From the NCBI GenBank assembly GCA_002482005.1, contig DLFD01000015.1, positions 835 through 35,700 on the forward strand: a stretch of 34,866 bases of DNA, in the 5' to 3' direction. Below are positions 1 to 8,140 of the stretch, in pieces (positions within the stretch are counted from its first letter, which is position 1; each line of letters starts with the position of its first letter). Source of the DNA: Lachnospiraceae bacterium UBA7729. GTDB lineage: Bacteria; Bacillota; Clostridia; Lachnospirales; Lachnospiraceae. A model generated the notes under the pieces. That model saw nothing but the letters and a program-made list of their open reading frames with translations. It did no database searches and had not been told where the DNA came from. A program made the position numbers and the translations under genes.

Positions 1-11
1 ATTTCTCAATA

Positions 12-212
12 CCTTCGCCTGGCACTGTTCCATAGGGCTATGACCCAGCGAAGAAAGAGAGAAACTTCCTGAAAAACCTTCGCCTGGCTCTGCTCCATGA
101 TCCACAGATCAGCGAAGAATCCAGGAAGATTCCCTGTTTCCTTCGCCGGACTCTATTCCATAGGGCTATGACCCAGCGAAGGAAGAGAGAAGATTTCTCA
201 CTACCCTTCGCC
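12..212. repeat. Four tandem copies of a ~64-bp hairpin repeat
   Basis: CCTTCGCC begins at 12, 77, 140 and 205, giving spacings of 65, 63 and 65 bp. The first three units end their core with GCGAAG (48-53, 112-117, 176-181), which pairs with the CTTCGC at the unit start, so each unit can fold into a hairpin. Units 1 and 3 share the inner sequence TTCCATAGGGCTATGACCCA. Unit 2 has diverged in the middle and unit 4 keeps only the left arm. The array lies downstream of the heptad-repeat gene and may continue beyond the left edge of the window. No gene is supported here. Confidence 0.85.
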
Positions 213-250
213 ACGCCATGATGATGGCATGCCATGGGGCTGGTGTATCA

Positions 251-292
251 AGTGAGCCTGTATCAAGTGGATCCACTTGATACAGGCTCACT
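251..292. repeat. Perfect 42-bp palindrome
   Basis: Bases 251-292 read identically on both strands, centred on the GGATCC at 269-274. The arm word TGTATCAAGTG also occurs directly at 244-254 and 260-270. The palindrome lies 21 bp past the stop codon of the heptad-repeat gene, so it may end or protect that transcript. There is no T-run after it on the minus strand, so it is not a textbook intrinsic terminator. Confidence 0.85.
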
Positions 293-312
293 CTAAGTTT
301 CCTTTGATTATC

Positions 313-3300
313 TCACTCCTTTGTTGACGGTTCTTCCTGACCATCAGAGCTGTCATCGTCCTTCGTGATCGAGTCACTGCGGATGATAAACTTCACAGAG
401 CCGCTCATATCGTCTCCGAGACCGGTGAAGCTGTCATATCCTTCGCCAGCGCTGCTGAGCGCCTTCATCCTGTCTGCAAGGTCTGTCAGATCGCCCTCGA
501 AGAGGTCCGTGATCTTCTTCACGCCTTCCTTGTCAAACTTCTTCATGCCGTCTCTGAGCTTCTTTGCGCCGTCCTTCAGATCGCCGGCGCCATCATCGAG
601 ATCGCCTGCTCCATCATCAAGATCGCCTGCTCCGTCGTCAAGCTTCTTTACTCCGTCATATAGATCGCCTGCTCCATCGTCAAGCTTCTTTACTCCGTCA
701 TACAGGTCGCCTGCTCCATCGTCAAGCTTCTTTACTCCGTCATACAGGTCGCCTGCTCCGTCATCAAGTGTCTTGGTTCCATCGTACAGGTCGCCTGCTC
801 CCTTATCAAGCTTCTTCGCGCCATCGTCAAGATCAGTGGCTCCTGTCTTCAGCTTGTCGGTACCATTGTAAAGTTCTTTTGCACCATTATTCAGCTTGCT
901 GCTGTTGTCATTCAGCTTCTTCACACCCGACTGAGCCTCGGCAACGCCGTTGTCAAGATCCTTTGCTCCGCTTGCCAGTCTTGATGCTCCGCTGTCAACC
1001 TGAGAAGCGCCGGATGCCAGATCCTTGCTTCCCTTATAGAGATCCTTCGTACCGCTGTAAAGAGTGGAGGCGCCGGATGCAAGCTTGCTTGTTCCATTAT
1101 GAAGACTATCTGTTCCCTGATAGAGTTCAGATGCTCCGGAAGCTACCTGCTTTGCGCCATCCTTCAGAGTTCCCGCACCTTTATCCAGCTGTGTTACTCC
1201 TCCAAGGACCTTTGTTGTGCCCGCATGAAGATCTCCTGCACCCTTATTCGCCTTTGCAGCGCCGTCTGAGAGGGTTTTCAGGCCGCCTGCAAGGTTTCCA
1301 AGATTGTCAGATACCTGTGTCGCACCCGTATGAAGCTGGTCGACGGCTCCGGTGATCTCAGGAAGACTGTTCTTAAGGCGATTTGCACCATCCTTGATCT
1401 TACCGACACCAACATCCAGACCGGTAAGTCCCTTGCTGAAATCGCTCGTTTCATTCAGATTGCCGTAAAGGTCAGAAGACCCCTGGGCCGCCTGGTCAAC
1501 ATAGCCCTGCAGCGCTGTCGTTGTCTGAAGGCTCTGCTTCTGAACATCGGACAGCGTGTTGAGCTCATTGACGAATGCTCCCCACTTGTTTCCTGCATCA
1601 GAACCATACTTTACATCGTTCACAGTAGAATTATCACTTGCCGTGATCGATGCTTTCGACTTCAGGGTATTCAGCTGCTGTTTTTTCGTTTCAAGCGTGT
1701 TCAGACCTGTCTCGACCGCTTTTACCTTCTCAGGATCAGAAGCATACTGCATCTGAGCGATCTGATTTGCCATGGCGATCACCTGCTCATCGGTGAAGAC
1801 CGGGGTCTCTCCTTCCGCCTGATCAGCGGAAGAAAGATCTGCCTCTTCCATCACGATATCGGATGTCTCCGAAGCTGTGCTTGCTGCTGCCCTTTCGGAA
1901 GCTTCCGACTGAACCTTTGCCTGGGCTGCTGCCCTTGCCTGGTTCCTGGCATCTTCTGCCTGGGCTGCCGCCCCTGCCTGGTTCCTGGCATCTTCTGCCT
2001 GGGCTGCTGCCTCTGCCTTGTTCTTGGCATCTTCTGCTTCTGCCTGAGCCTTTGCAGATGCCTCTTCCCTGGCGGCTGCAGATGCCCTGGCCGCCTCTGC
2101 TTCCGACTGTGCCTGGGAAACTGCTTCAGCCTGGTTCTTCAGATCTGCCTCTGCCTGGGCCTTGTCCTTAGACAGCGCTGCTGTCTCTTCCGCAAGTGCA
2201 TCCGAGTTCTTCTGTGATTCATCAAGCAGGCTCTGGTACTGAGCGATCACATCCTGATACTGAGCGATCGTATCCTGATAAGACTTGACCGCATCCTGAT
2301 ATCCAGCCACTGCGCTGTCATAGTCTCCGGCTGCCGCGCTGTAGCTGCTGCCAGCCGCATCATAAGTACTCTTGATGCTTCCTGCCTGGCCTACCGCATT
2401 GTCGATCGTTCCGGAAAGACCAGAGAATTTCGTGAATGCTATCACATTCCTCAGTCCGTCGAGCTTGGAAGCATAGGTACTGTAAGCACTTTCATACTGA
2501 CCAGCTGCACTTGCCTGAGACTGTGCTCCGGAAGCGGCCTCCTGCTGTGCAGCGGAAGCAGTCGCTTCTGCAGATCTTACCTGGTCTTCAGCTGCTGCCG
2601 CGGCATCTGCAGCATCCCTGGCTGCCTGATCTGCGGCGCTGCTGTCAACCTGGACACTTGCCTTCTTTTCTTCTGCCGTCACGGTCGGCTCCGCCGAAGC
2701 AGCCTGTTTCTGGGCCTCTGATGCCTTTTCCATCTGAACCGCCGGCTGAGTCTCAGCTGCCTGGTCCTCCGTCGTGTTCTCCGAAGTCGCGGACGCCTTA
2801 TTGCCTGTCGTCACCGGAGTCTGCGGTACCGCTGCCTGAGTATCCGGTGTCTCTTCCGCCTTCGGTGCAGCCGGGGCCTTCTTTACCTGCGTCGGTTTCT
2901 TCGGCGCCGGTTTTTTCGATGCTGCCTGCAGCGCCAGCTGTTTTCTTGCTGCATCGAGAAGCTGCGCCAGGTCATCATGGCCGGTCGCAGTCGCATAATC
3001 ATCCAGCGTTGAGGCAGCCAGAAGGGTGGAATTCTCTTTGAATGCACTGTCTGCCTGATTGATCATGGCAAGGGTTTCAGCATTCGGAAGCTGGCTGCCC
3101 TGAGCCTCAAGCTGAGCTACCTGGGCGTCGACTGACTGCTTCATCGTGGAAAGACCGGTCTTAAGCTGGCCTGCTCCTGCTGCGATCTGCTTAAGTCCTG
3201 ATACCAGCTGACCGGATCCGGCTTTAGCCTGGCCGGCTCCGTCTGAGAGGTCCCTGATCCCCTGTACTGCCGGCTTTGACTTCTCCTGCAGCTGCCCGAG

Positions 3301-5073
3301 TCCGTCGGATACCTGCTTTGCTCCGGCAGAAAGTTTCTGAGATCCGTCATAAGCATTCGCTGCACCTGTCTGAAGCGCAAGTGTTCCGGTAGCCAGCTGT
3401 GCTGCTCCGGCGTCAAGAGTCCCTGCTCCGGTCTTCAGGTCCGAGGTTCCCTGCTTGAGGGATGCCGCTCCGTCAGATACCTTGGATGCGCCGCTCTTCA
3501 GAGTCTTTGCGCCTTTCTCAAGCTGTGCTGCTCCCTTGTCCGCCGCAGATGCACCGTCCGAAAGATCCGATGCGCCATTTTTCAGTTTCTTTGCCCCGTC
3601 CCTGAGACTGACCGCACCATCCTTCAGATCGGAAGTTCCCGATGCCAGCGTCCCGGCTCCGTCTCTGAGCTGAGCGGTTCCGCTTTTCAGCTGTTTTGTT
3701 CCGTCATAGACCTTACTTACACCATCCGTGTAAGAGGAGATTCCTTCTTTCAGTTCCCCGGCGCCGCTCTCAAGATCTCCGGCGCCGCTCTTCAGCTTCT
3801 TCGTTCCGTCTTTCAGTTCTGATGTTCCGCTCTTCAGGTCTCCGGCTCCATCCTTCAGCTTTCCGGTACCGTCCTTCAGATCGGATGCTCCGTCCTTCAG
3901 CTTTCCGGTTCCATCCTTCAGGTCAGACGCTCCGTCCTTCAGCTTTCCGGTACCGTCTTTCAGGTCGGACGCTCCATCCTTCAGCTCATCGGCGCCGTCC
4001 TTCAGGTCGGATGTACCGTCCTTCAGCTTCCTGGTGCCGTCTTTCAGGTCCTTGGTTCCGTCATAGAGATCGCTGGTACCGTCCACCAGCTTTCTGGATG
4101 CATCCTTCAGATCATCGATCTTCTCCTTCGCGTCATCGATCTTGCCATCGCCATCAAAGTCTTCCAGCACGTCATTCAGTGCATCATTCATGACGACGGT
4201 CATGTTCATATCCATGGAGAAGTCGGTAACATCCGCCTCGACATCGACAGTCTCCGGGATCCTGGAGTCATCAAGGTCGATATCCTTCAGACTTTTGAGG
4301 TCAAGGCTTTCCCTCAGTCCCGGAAATGCTAATCCCACTACTGCTATGCTGCTGCCTTCCTGGATGACTTTACCGCTCGACACGGTGACATTCTCCGCGC
4401 ATCCATCGGTCATCAGCATACCGGACATGACTCCGAAGGGAACCTTCACGCTGATCTTCTTTCCGTCAACATCCTCTTCCCTGGTCACATTGTTGGTGTA
4501 CTCGTAATGGATCTTCAGATGTCCGCTCCTGCCTGCCAGATCTTTCGGAGCGATCTCCTGACCATCCAGATAATAAGTGATCTTCACTCCTACCGGAGCC
4601 TGCTGGTCGGTCTTGCCCTGATAGTAGATATCGCTGCCGTCAGCCGCCCAGGTAAGGCTGTCCCCATCCTGCGTGAAGGTCTCATCGCCCTTCACATTTT
4701 CGATATCGGTAAGTACAGACCTGTCGGTCAGGCTGTCGGCTTTGTCAAGATTCTTCAGCCAGTCGCTGACGATCATGGACTTCTGATTGCCATTGGCATC
4801 CGTGAAGATATAGACCGTTTCTTCCTTTTCTGCGGATCCTGCCTCCTCAGTCTCTTCTTCCGTCTCCGCATCACCGGAGTCTTCGGCAGCTTCTTCTGCT
4901 TCCGTGGACTCCTCCTCTGCTGCCTCCGTCTCCTGCTCTGCTGCTGCCTCCGTCTGTGAGGCTGCTGCAGAAGGTCCGGCTGCCGACGCAGGTATGATCC
5001 CGGTCAGTGTCAGACCAAGGGCCGTCATGGCGGCAAGAAGTTTTCTGAATGTTCCCTTATATAAGCCCTTCAT
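313..5073 (-). CDS. Secreted Leu/Gly heptad-repeat protein (YhgE/Pip-like repeats)
   Basis: A 1586-residue exported protein. Residues 1-32 look like a signal peptide ending ASA. An acidic linker (about 33-88) and a globular region (about 88-300) follow. At 305-316 there is an EF-hand-like loop, DFDGDGKIDD. Two long arrays of xxxLxxG heptads (for example LKDGASDLKDG) span about 325-640 and 1225-1515. Between them are a Pro/Lys-rich stretch (720-760) and an Ala/Gln/Glu-rich predicted coiled coil (810-1070). The heptads match the known X-X-X-Leu-X-X-Gly family seen in YhgE/Pip proteins, but no YhgE membrane segments are present. The start is supported by GAGGGG at about 5084-5089. The next gene upstream is the MMPL transporter, 27 bp away and in the same direction, so the two probably share a transcript. 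An envelope-spanning or scaffold role with that transporter is inference. Confidence 0.88.
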   Translation of the reverse strand: MKGLYKGTFRKLLAAMTALGLTLTGIIPASAAGPSAAASQTEAAAEQETEAAEEESTEAEEAAEDSGDAETEEETEEAGSAEKEETVYIFTDANGNQKSMIVSDWLKNLDKADSLTDRSVLTDIENVKGDETFTQDGDSLTWAADGSDIYYQGKTDQQAPVGVKITYYLDGQEIAPKDLAGRSGHLKIHYEYTNNVTREEDVDGKKISVKVPFGVMSGMLMTDGCAENVTVSSGKVIQEGSSIAVVGLAFPGLRESLDLKSLKDIDLDDSRIPETVDVEADVTDFSMDMNMTVVMNDALNDVLEDFDGDGKIDDAKEKIDDLKDASRKLVDGTSDLYDGTKDLKDGTRKLKDGTSDLKDGADELKDGASDLKDGTGKLKDGASDLKDGTGKLKDGASDLKDGTGKLKDGAGDLKSGTSELKDGTKKLKSGAGDLESGAGELKEGISSYTDGVSKVYDGTKQLKSGTAQLRDGAGTLASGTSDLKDGAVSLRDGAKKLKNGASDLSDGASAADKGAAQLEKGAKTLKSGASKVSDGAASLKQGTSDLKTGAGTLDAGAAQLATGTLALQTGAANAYDGSQKLSAGAKQVSDGLGQLQEKSKPAVQGIRDLSDGAGQAKAGSGQLVSGLKQIAAGAGQLKTGLSTMKQSVDAQVAQLEAQGSQLPNAETLAMINQADSAFKENSTLLAASTLDDYATATGHDDLAQLLDAARKQLALQAASKKPAPKKPTQVKKAPAAPKAEETPDTQAAVPQTPVTTGNKASATSENTTEDQAAETQPAVQMEKASEAQKQAASAEPTVTAEEKKASVQVDSSAADQAARDAADAAAAAEDQVRSAEATASAAQQEAASGAQSQASAAGQYESAYSTYASKLDGLRNVIAFTKFSGLSGTIDNAVGQAGSIKSTYDAAGSSYSAAAGDYDSAVAGYQDAVKSYQDTIAQYQDVIAQYQSLLDESQKNSDALAEETAALSKDKAQAEADLKNQAEAVSQAQSEAEAARASAAAREEASAKAQAEAEDAKNKAEAAAQAEDARNQAGAAAQAEDARNQARAAAQAKVQSEASERAAASTASETSDIVMEEADLSSADQAEGETPVFTDEQVIAMANQIAQMQYASDPEKVKAVETGLNTLETKKQQLNTLKSKASITASDNSTVNDVKYGSDAGNKWGAFVNELNTLSDVQKQSLQTTTALQGYVDQAAQGSSDLYGNLNETSDFSKGLTGLDVGVGKIKDGANRLKNSLPEITGAVDQLHTGATQVSDNLGNLAGGLKTLSDGAAKANKGAGDLHAGTTKVLGGVTQLDKGAGTLKDGAKQVASGASELYQGTDSLHNGTSKLASGASTLYSGTKDLYKGSKDLASGASQVDSGASRLASGAKDLDNGVAEAQSGVKKLNDNSSKLNNGAKELYNGTDKLKTGATDLDDGAKKLDKGAGDLYDGTKTLDDGAGDLYDGVKKLDDGAGDLYDGVKKLDDGAGDLYDGVKKLDDGAGDLDDGAGDLDDGAGDLKDGAKKLRDGMKKFDKEGVKKITDLFEGDLTDLADRMKALSSAGEGYDSFTGLGDDMSGSVKFIIRSDSITKDDDSSDGQEEPSTKE
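643..768 (-). repeat. 42-bp (14-residue) repeats encoding the C-terminal heptads
   Basis: The word cttctttactccgtcata recurs at 643, 685 and 727, exactly 42 bp apart. It encodes pairs of heptads of the form KKLDDGAGDLYDGV. Copies are nearly identical at the DNA level, which points to recent tandem duplication. Confidence 0.85.
3856..3981 (-). repeat. 42-bp repeats encoding the N-terminal heptads
   Basis: The word cagctttccggt recurs at 3856, 3898 and 3940, 42 bp apart. It encodes GTGKLKDGASDLKD units. The period matches the C-terminal array although the codons differ, so the two arrays expanded separately. Confidence 0.8.
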
Positions 5074-5100
5074 ATTGATCTATCCCCTCTTCTGATATAT

Positions 5101-7245
5101 TTACTGAGCTCCCTGTGCCTCCGGGGCATCCTCGCTCTTCTCTGCTTTGTGGACCTTCCTGTCTTTCTTTGGAAGGAAGCCGAGGCTGGTGTGGACGATG
5201 ATCTTATCGAACGCATACAGCATGGCCGGAAGGATAAACATAACCGTGACCATCGAGATCAGGGCGCCGCGCGCCAGCAGCGTGCAGAGCGAACTGATCA
5301 TATCGATCTTCGAGTACAGGGCAACACCGAATGTCGCTCCGAAGAAGCTCAGAGCTGATACCAGGATCGAGTTAATGCTCGTCGAATGGGCGATATAGAC
5401 CGCCTCTTTCCTGGACTTGCCCGTTGACCTCTCGAACTTATATCTGGTCGTCATCAGGATCGCATAGTCGACGGTAGATCCCAGCTGAATGGTACCGATG
5501 ACGATGGATGCGATGAACGGCAGACGCACGTGCGTGTAGTACGGGATCGACATGTTGATGAAGATAGCAAACTCGATCGCGGCTACCAGGATGGCCGGCA
5601 GCGAGATGGACTTCAGTACGAAGAAGATGATGACTGCTACCATAGCGATGGACATCCAGTTGACGACCATGAAGTCGTTGGTGGTGGTTGTGATCAGATC
5701 CTTGGTGCAGGGCGCTTCTCCTACCAGCATGCAGGACTTGTCATACCCCTTGATGATCTCCTGAATGCTGTCGCACTGCTCATTGACCTCGGCCGAGGCC
5801 AGCGTATAGCTGGACATGATGATGAACATCCGCCAGTTTTTGCTGTTGAATGTATCCCAGAGTTCGGAGTCGATCATCTCCTGAGGGAGCTGCGCGCCAA
5901 GCAGGTTGTCAATACCGAGGACCGCAGTGACTCCCGGTAGATCATAGATCTTCTCCTCCATCTTCTGCATATCCTTGCGGCTGACTCTGGAAGGAGCCAG
6001 GACCATCTCAGTCGTGCTCATGCCGAAGTCATCTTCCAGCTTCGTCGTCGCTTCTACCGAGGGAAGGTCCTTCGGAAGGGTACGCGCAAGGTCGTAATAG
6101 ACATCCGTATGGTTCTGGCCATAGGCAGCCGGGAACCAGATGACCGCAAACACGATCAGCATGACCGGGTAGAACTTCTGGACCCAGTTCGGGATCCACT
6201 TCAGATTCGGGACCAGCGCCTTGTGGCGGGTCTTCTGCAGCGGCTTATCCATGACAAGGATCAGCGCCGGAAGGACTGTGACGACGGTGATGACTCCGAA
6301 GAGGACGCCTTTCGCCATGACAAGTCCGAGGTTGATGCCCAGACGATAAGTCATGAAGCACATGGTGATGAACCCTGCGATGGTCGTGACGGAAGAACCG
6401 ACGACAGAAGACAGGGTAGCCTTGATGGCAGTCGCCATGGCATGGAGCGGATCATCCGGATGACGGTCTCTCTGCTCGATGTAGGAATGCCACAGGAAGA
6501 TCGAATAGTCCAGCGTGACGCCCAGCTGAAGGACCGCTGCCAGAGCCTTCGTTACATAGGAAATCTGCCCGAAGATCCAGTTGGTGCCCATGTTGTAGAT
6601 GACAGCCATTCCGATGGATAACAGAAACAGCAGCGGAGCCAGGAAGGAATCCATGGTCAGCTGCAGAATGATCAGGCAGAGGACGACGGCAAGGACGATA
6701 TAGACCGGAGCTTCCTTGTCTGACAATCCCTTGGTATCGATCAGTCCCGCGGTGACGCCGCTGATGAAGCAGTCCTTCTTCGCGATCTTTCTCAGATCCT
6801 CGATCGCCTGGTTGGACTCCTCGGAAGACGTACCCGTGTTGAGAACGATCATCAGGAGAGTCTCATTTTCCTCTTCATTATAGAAAGCATCCCGGATCTT
6901 ATCCGGGAAGACCTCGATTGGAATCGAGATATCAGAGAAGTCATCGTACCAGAGGACCTTGTCCACATGATCAACCTTCTCCATCTTCTTCTTCATGGCG
7001 GATACGTCCTTGAACGGCATGTCCTTTACCATGATGAATGCGAATCCGCCGGTTCCGAACTCGTCTTCCATGATCTCCTGACCTCTCATGGTCTCGAAGC
7101 TCTCAGGAAGGTAGCTCAGCATGTCGTAGTTCGTCTTTGTTCCCAGATACCCGATTGCTGCCGGGATGAGAAGAACAAAAGCAACGATCAGGATCACGAA
7201 TCTTGACCTTACGACCGCCCAGCCAAAGCTGTTCTTTTTCTTCAT
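5101..7245 (-). CDS. MMPL/RND superfamily transporter
   Basis: A 714-residue polytopic membrane protein with the two-fold arrangement of MMPL transporters. Each half has the family's Gly-x-x-Asp-Tyr signature in a membrane helix: LQLGVTLDYSIFLW in the first and IQLGSTVDYAILMT in the second. A large extracytoplasmic loop follows the first helix of each half. RND/MMPL proteins use the proton gradient to export lipids, peptides or other hydrophobic molecules; the substrate here is unknown. I start at ATG 7245, the codon for MKKKNSFG, because AAAGAGGAG at 7258-7266 precedes it by 12 nt. The reading frame stays open to 7341 but would add an unlikely 32-residue leader. The heptad-repeat gene follows after 27 bp, so the two are probably co-transcribed. 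The C-terminus is a short charged cytoplasmic tail. Confidence 0.92.
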   Translation of the reverse strand: MKKKNSFGWAVVRSRFVILIVAFVLLIPAAIGYLGTKTNYDMLSYLPESFETMRGQEIMEDEFGTGGFAFIMVKDMPFKDVSAMKKKMEKVDHVDKVLWYDDFSDISIPIEVFPDKIRDAFYNEEENETLLMIVLNTGTSSEESNQAIEDLRKIAKKDCFISGVTAGLIDTKGLSDKEAPVYIVLAVVLCLIILQLTMDSFLAPLLFLLSIGMAVIYNMGTNWIFGQISYVTKALAAVLQLGVTLDYSIFLWHSYIEQRDRHPDDPLHAMATAIKATLSSVVGSSVTTIAGFITMCFMTYRLGINLGLVMAKGVLFGVITVVTVLPALILVMDKPLQKTRHKALVPNLKWIPNWVQKFYPVMLIVFAVIWFPAAYGQNHTDVYYDLARTLPKDLPSVEATTKLEDDFGMSTTEMVLAPSRVSRKDMQKMEEKIYDLPGVTAVLGIDNLLGAQLPQEMIDSELWDTFNSKNWRMFIIMSSYTLASAEVNEQCDSIQEIIKGYDKSCMLVGEAPCTKDLITTTTNDFMVVNWMSIAMVAVIIFFVLKSISLPAILVAAIEFAIFINMSIPYYTHVRLPFIASIVIGTIQLGSTVDYAILMTTRYKFERSTGKSRKEAVYIAHSTSINSILVSALSFFGATFGVALYSKIDMISSLCTLLARGALISMVTVMFILPAMLYAFDKIIVHTSLGFLPKKDRKVHKAEKSEDAPEAQGAQ

Positions 7246-7344
7246 ACCATATTCACACTCCTCTTTCAGCACTCTAAAGCTTATACTGCTAACCAACAGG
7301 ATAATCAGAGGAGAAGAAAGTGGTAATATCCAAAGTTTCAAGAT

Positions 7345-7392
7345 TGTAAAAGAAAAACGACACTTTGCATTATGTGTCGTTTTTCTCTTACA
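7345..7392 (-). terminator. 19-bp inverted repeat: tetR terminator or TetR operator
   Basis: The arms 7345-7363 and 7374-7392 are complementary except for one position, around a 10-nt loop. On the minus strand the distal arm is T-rich (GTCGTTTTTCTTTTACA), as expected for an intrinsic terminator of the tetR gene. The repeat also lies in the leader of the transporter operon, so a TetR operator is a fair alternative. Confidence 0.65.
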
Positions 7393-7428
7393 GTAATTAT
7401 GTTATGTAGATGTTCCATCCGATCCTTT

Positions 7429-7989
7429 TCAGATCTCTTTCGGAAGATCCATCATCGAATGGCTTGCTATGAATTCATACATGTCCACCATGTCTTCCGG
7501 CGGCACCGTCATTCCCTTGTCGATCCATCCCATCAGGACAAATGTGAGACTCTGCGAATAATAATCCGCTATCGTCCTTGGCGTCAGCCACGGATACTTC
7601 TTGGACTTTCCTACATGATTGCTGATGAAGTAATCCGTGATCGTCTCCGATATCAGGTTCTGAACGATACTCTCAAAGGAATTCTGCCCTTTCGTGCGGG
7701 CAACATGACTGTAGAACTCCTTGTTTCTGATGATCGCGGTAAAGATGAACGTAACTGCCTCACGCTGCATATTATTGCCGAGCAGGATGCGGACCGGGGC
7801 AAGGATCTCCTCTCTGCAGATCCATTCAAGAAGTTCGTATTTGTCCTGAAAGTGATTGTAAAATGTGACCCGGATCACTCCTGCGCGGTCCGTGATCTCT
7901 TTAATTGTGATCTTTTCGACCGGCTTCTGGAGGGCAAGTTCCTTGAAACTCTCCGCAAGAAGCGTTTTCACTTCTTTTTTCTGCTGCAT
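7429..7989 (-). CDS. TetR/AcrR-family transcriptional regulator
   Basis: A 186-residue regulator. The N-terminal ~50 residues form a TetR-type helix-turn-helix: ITIKEITDRAGVIRVTFYNHF is followed by DKYELL, the usual start of helix 4. The rest is the ligand-binding and dimerisation domain, which resembles the C-terminal domain of the DhaS-like branch. The start is supported by TGAGG seven bases upstream. The MMPL transporter and heptad-repeat genes follow in the same direction, so control of that pair by a small-molecule signal is likely, but it is inference from position. The inverted repeat just past its stop codon is a candidate binding site. Confidence 0.9.
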   Translation of the reverse strand: MQQKKEVKTLLAESFKELALQKPVEKITIKEITDRAGVIRVTFYNHFQDKYELLEWICREEILAPVRILLGNNMQREAVTFIFTAIIRNKEFYSHVARTKGQNSFESIVQNLISETITDYFISNHVGKSKKYPWLTPRTIADYYSQSLTFVLMGWIDKGMTVPPEDMVDMYEFIASHSMMDLPKEI

Positions 7990-8023
7990 TTTGCAACCTC
8001 AAAACATCAACTGTGGCTTTTTC

Positions 8024-8052
8024 ATATTAACATCTTTTTTGATTGCATGCAA
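8024..8052 (-). promoter_or_regulatory. Promoter for the tetR gene
   Basis: On the minus strand a -35 box TTGCAT (8047-8052) and a -10 box TAATAT (8024-8029) are separated by 17 bp. They lie about 35 bp upstream of the tetR start codon. The spacing and hexamers fit a housekeeping sigma factor. Confidence 0.6.
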
Positions 8053-8140
8053 CTTATGTGGTCCTGCGAAGACTGCAGCCTCCTTTTCAGACTTTCGCCC
8101 CCCGTTTCAGACTTTCCGAGGCCGGATACCTGCGGTTTTC

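Noticed and set aside
38..235. 65-codon minus-strand reading frame
   Set aside because: It lies wholly within the 64-bp hairpin repeat, has no ribosome site I can see and resembles no known protein.
4904..5095. Plus-strand frames opposite the heptad-repeat gene
   Set aside because: They are shadows created by the low-complexity codons of the minus-strand gene, which has a signal peptide, ribosome site and family motifs.
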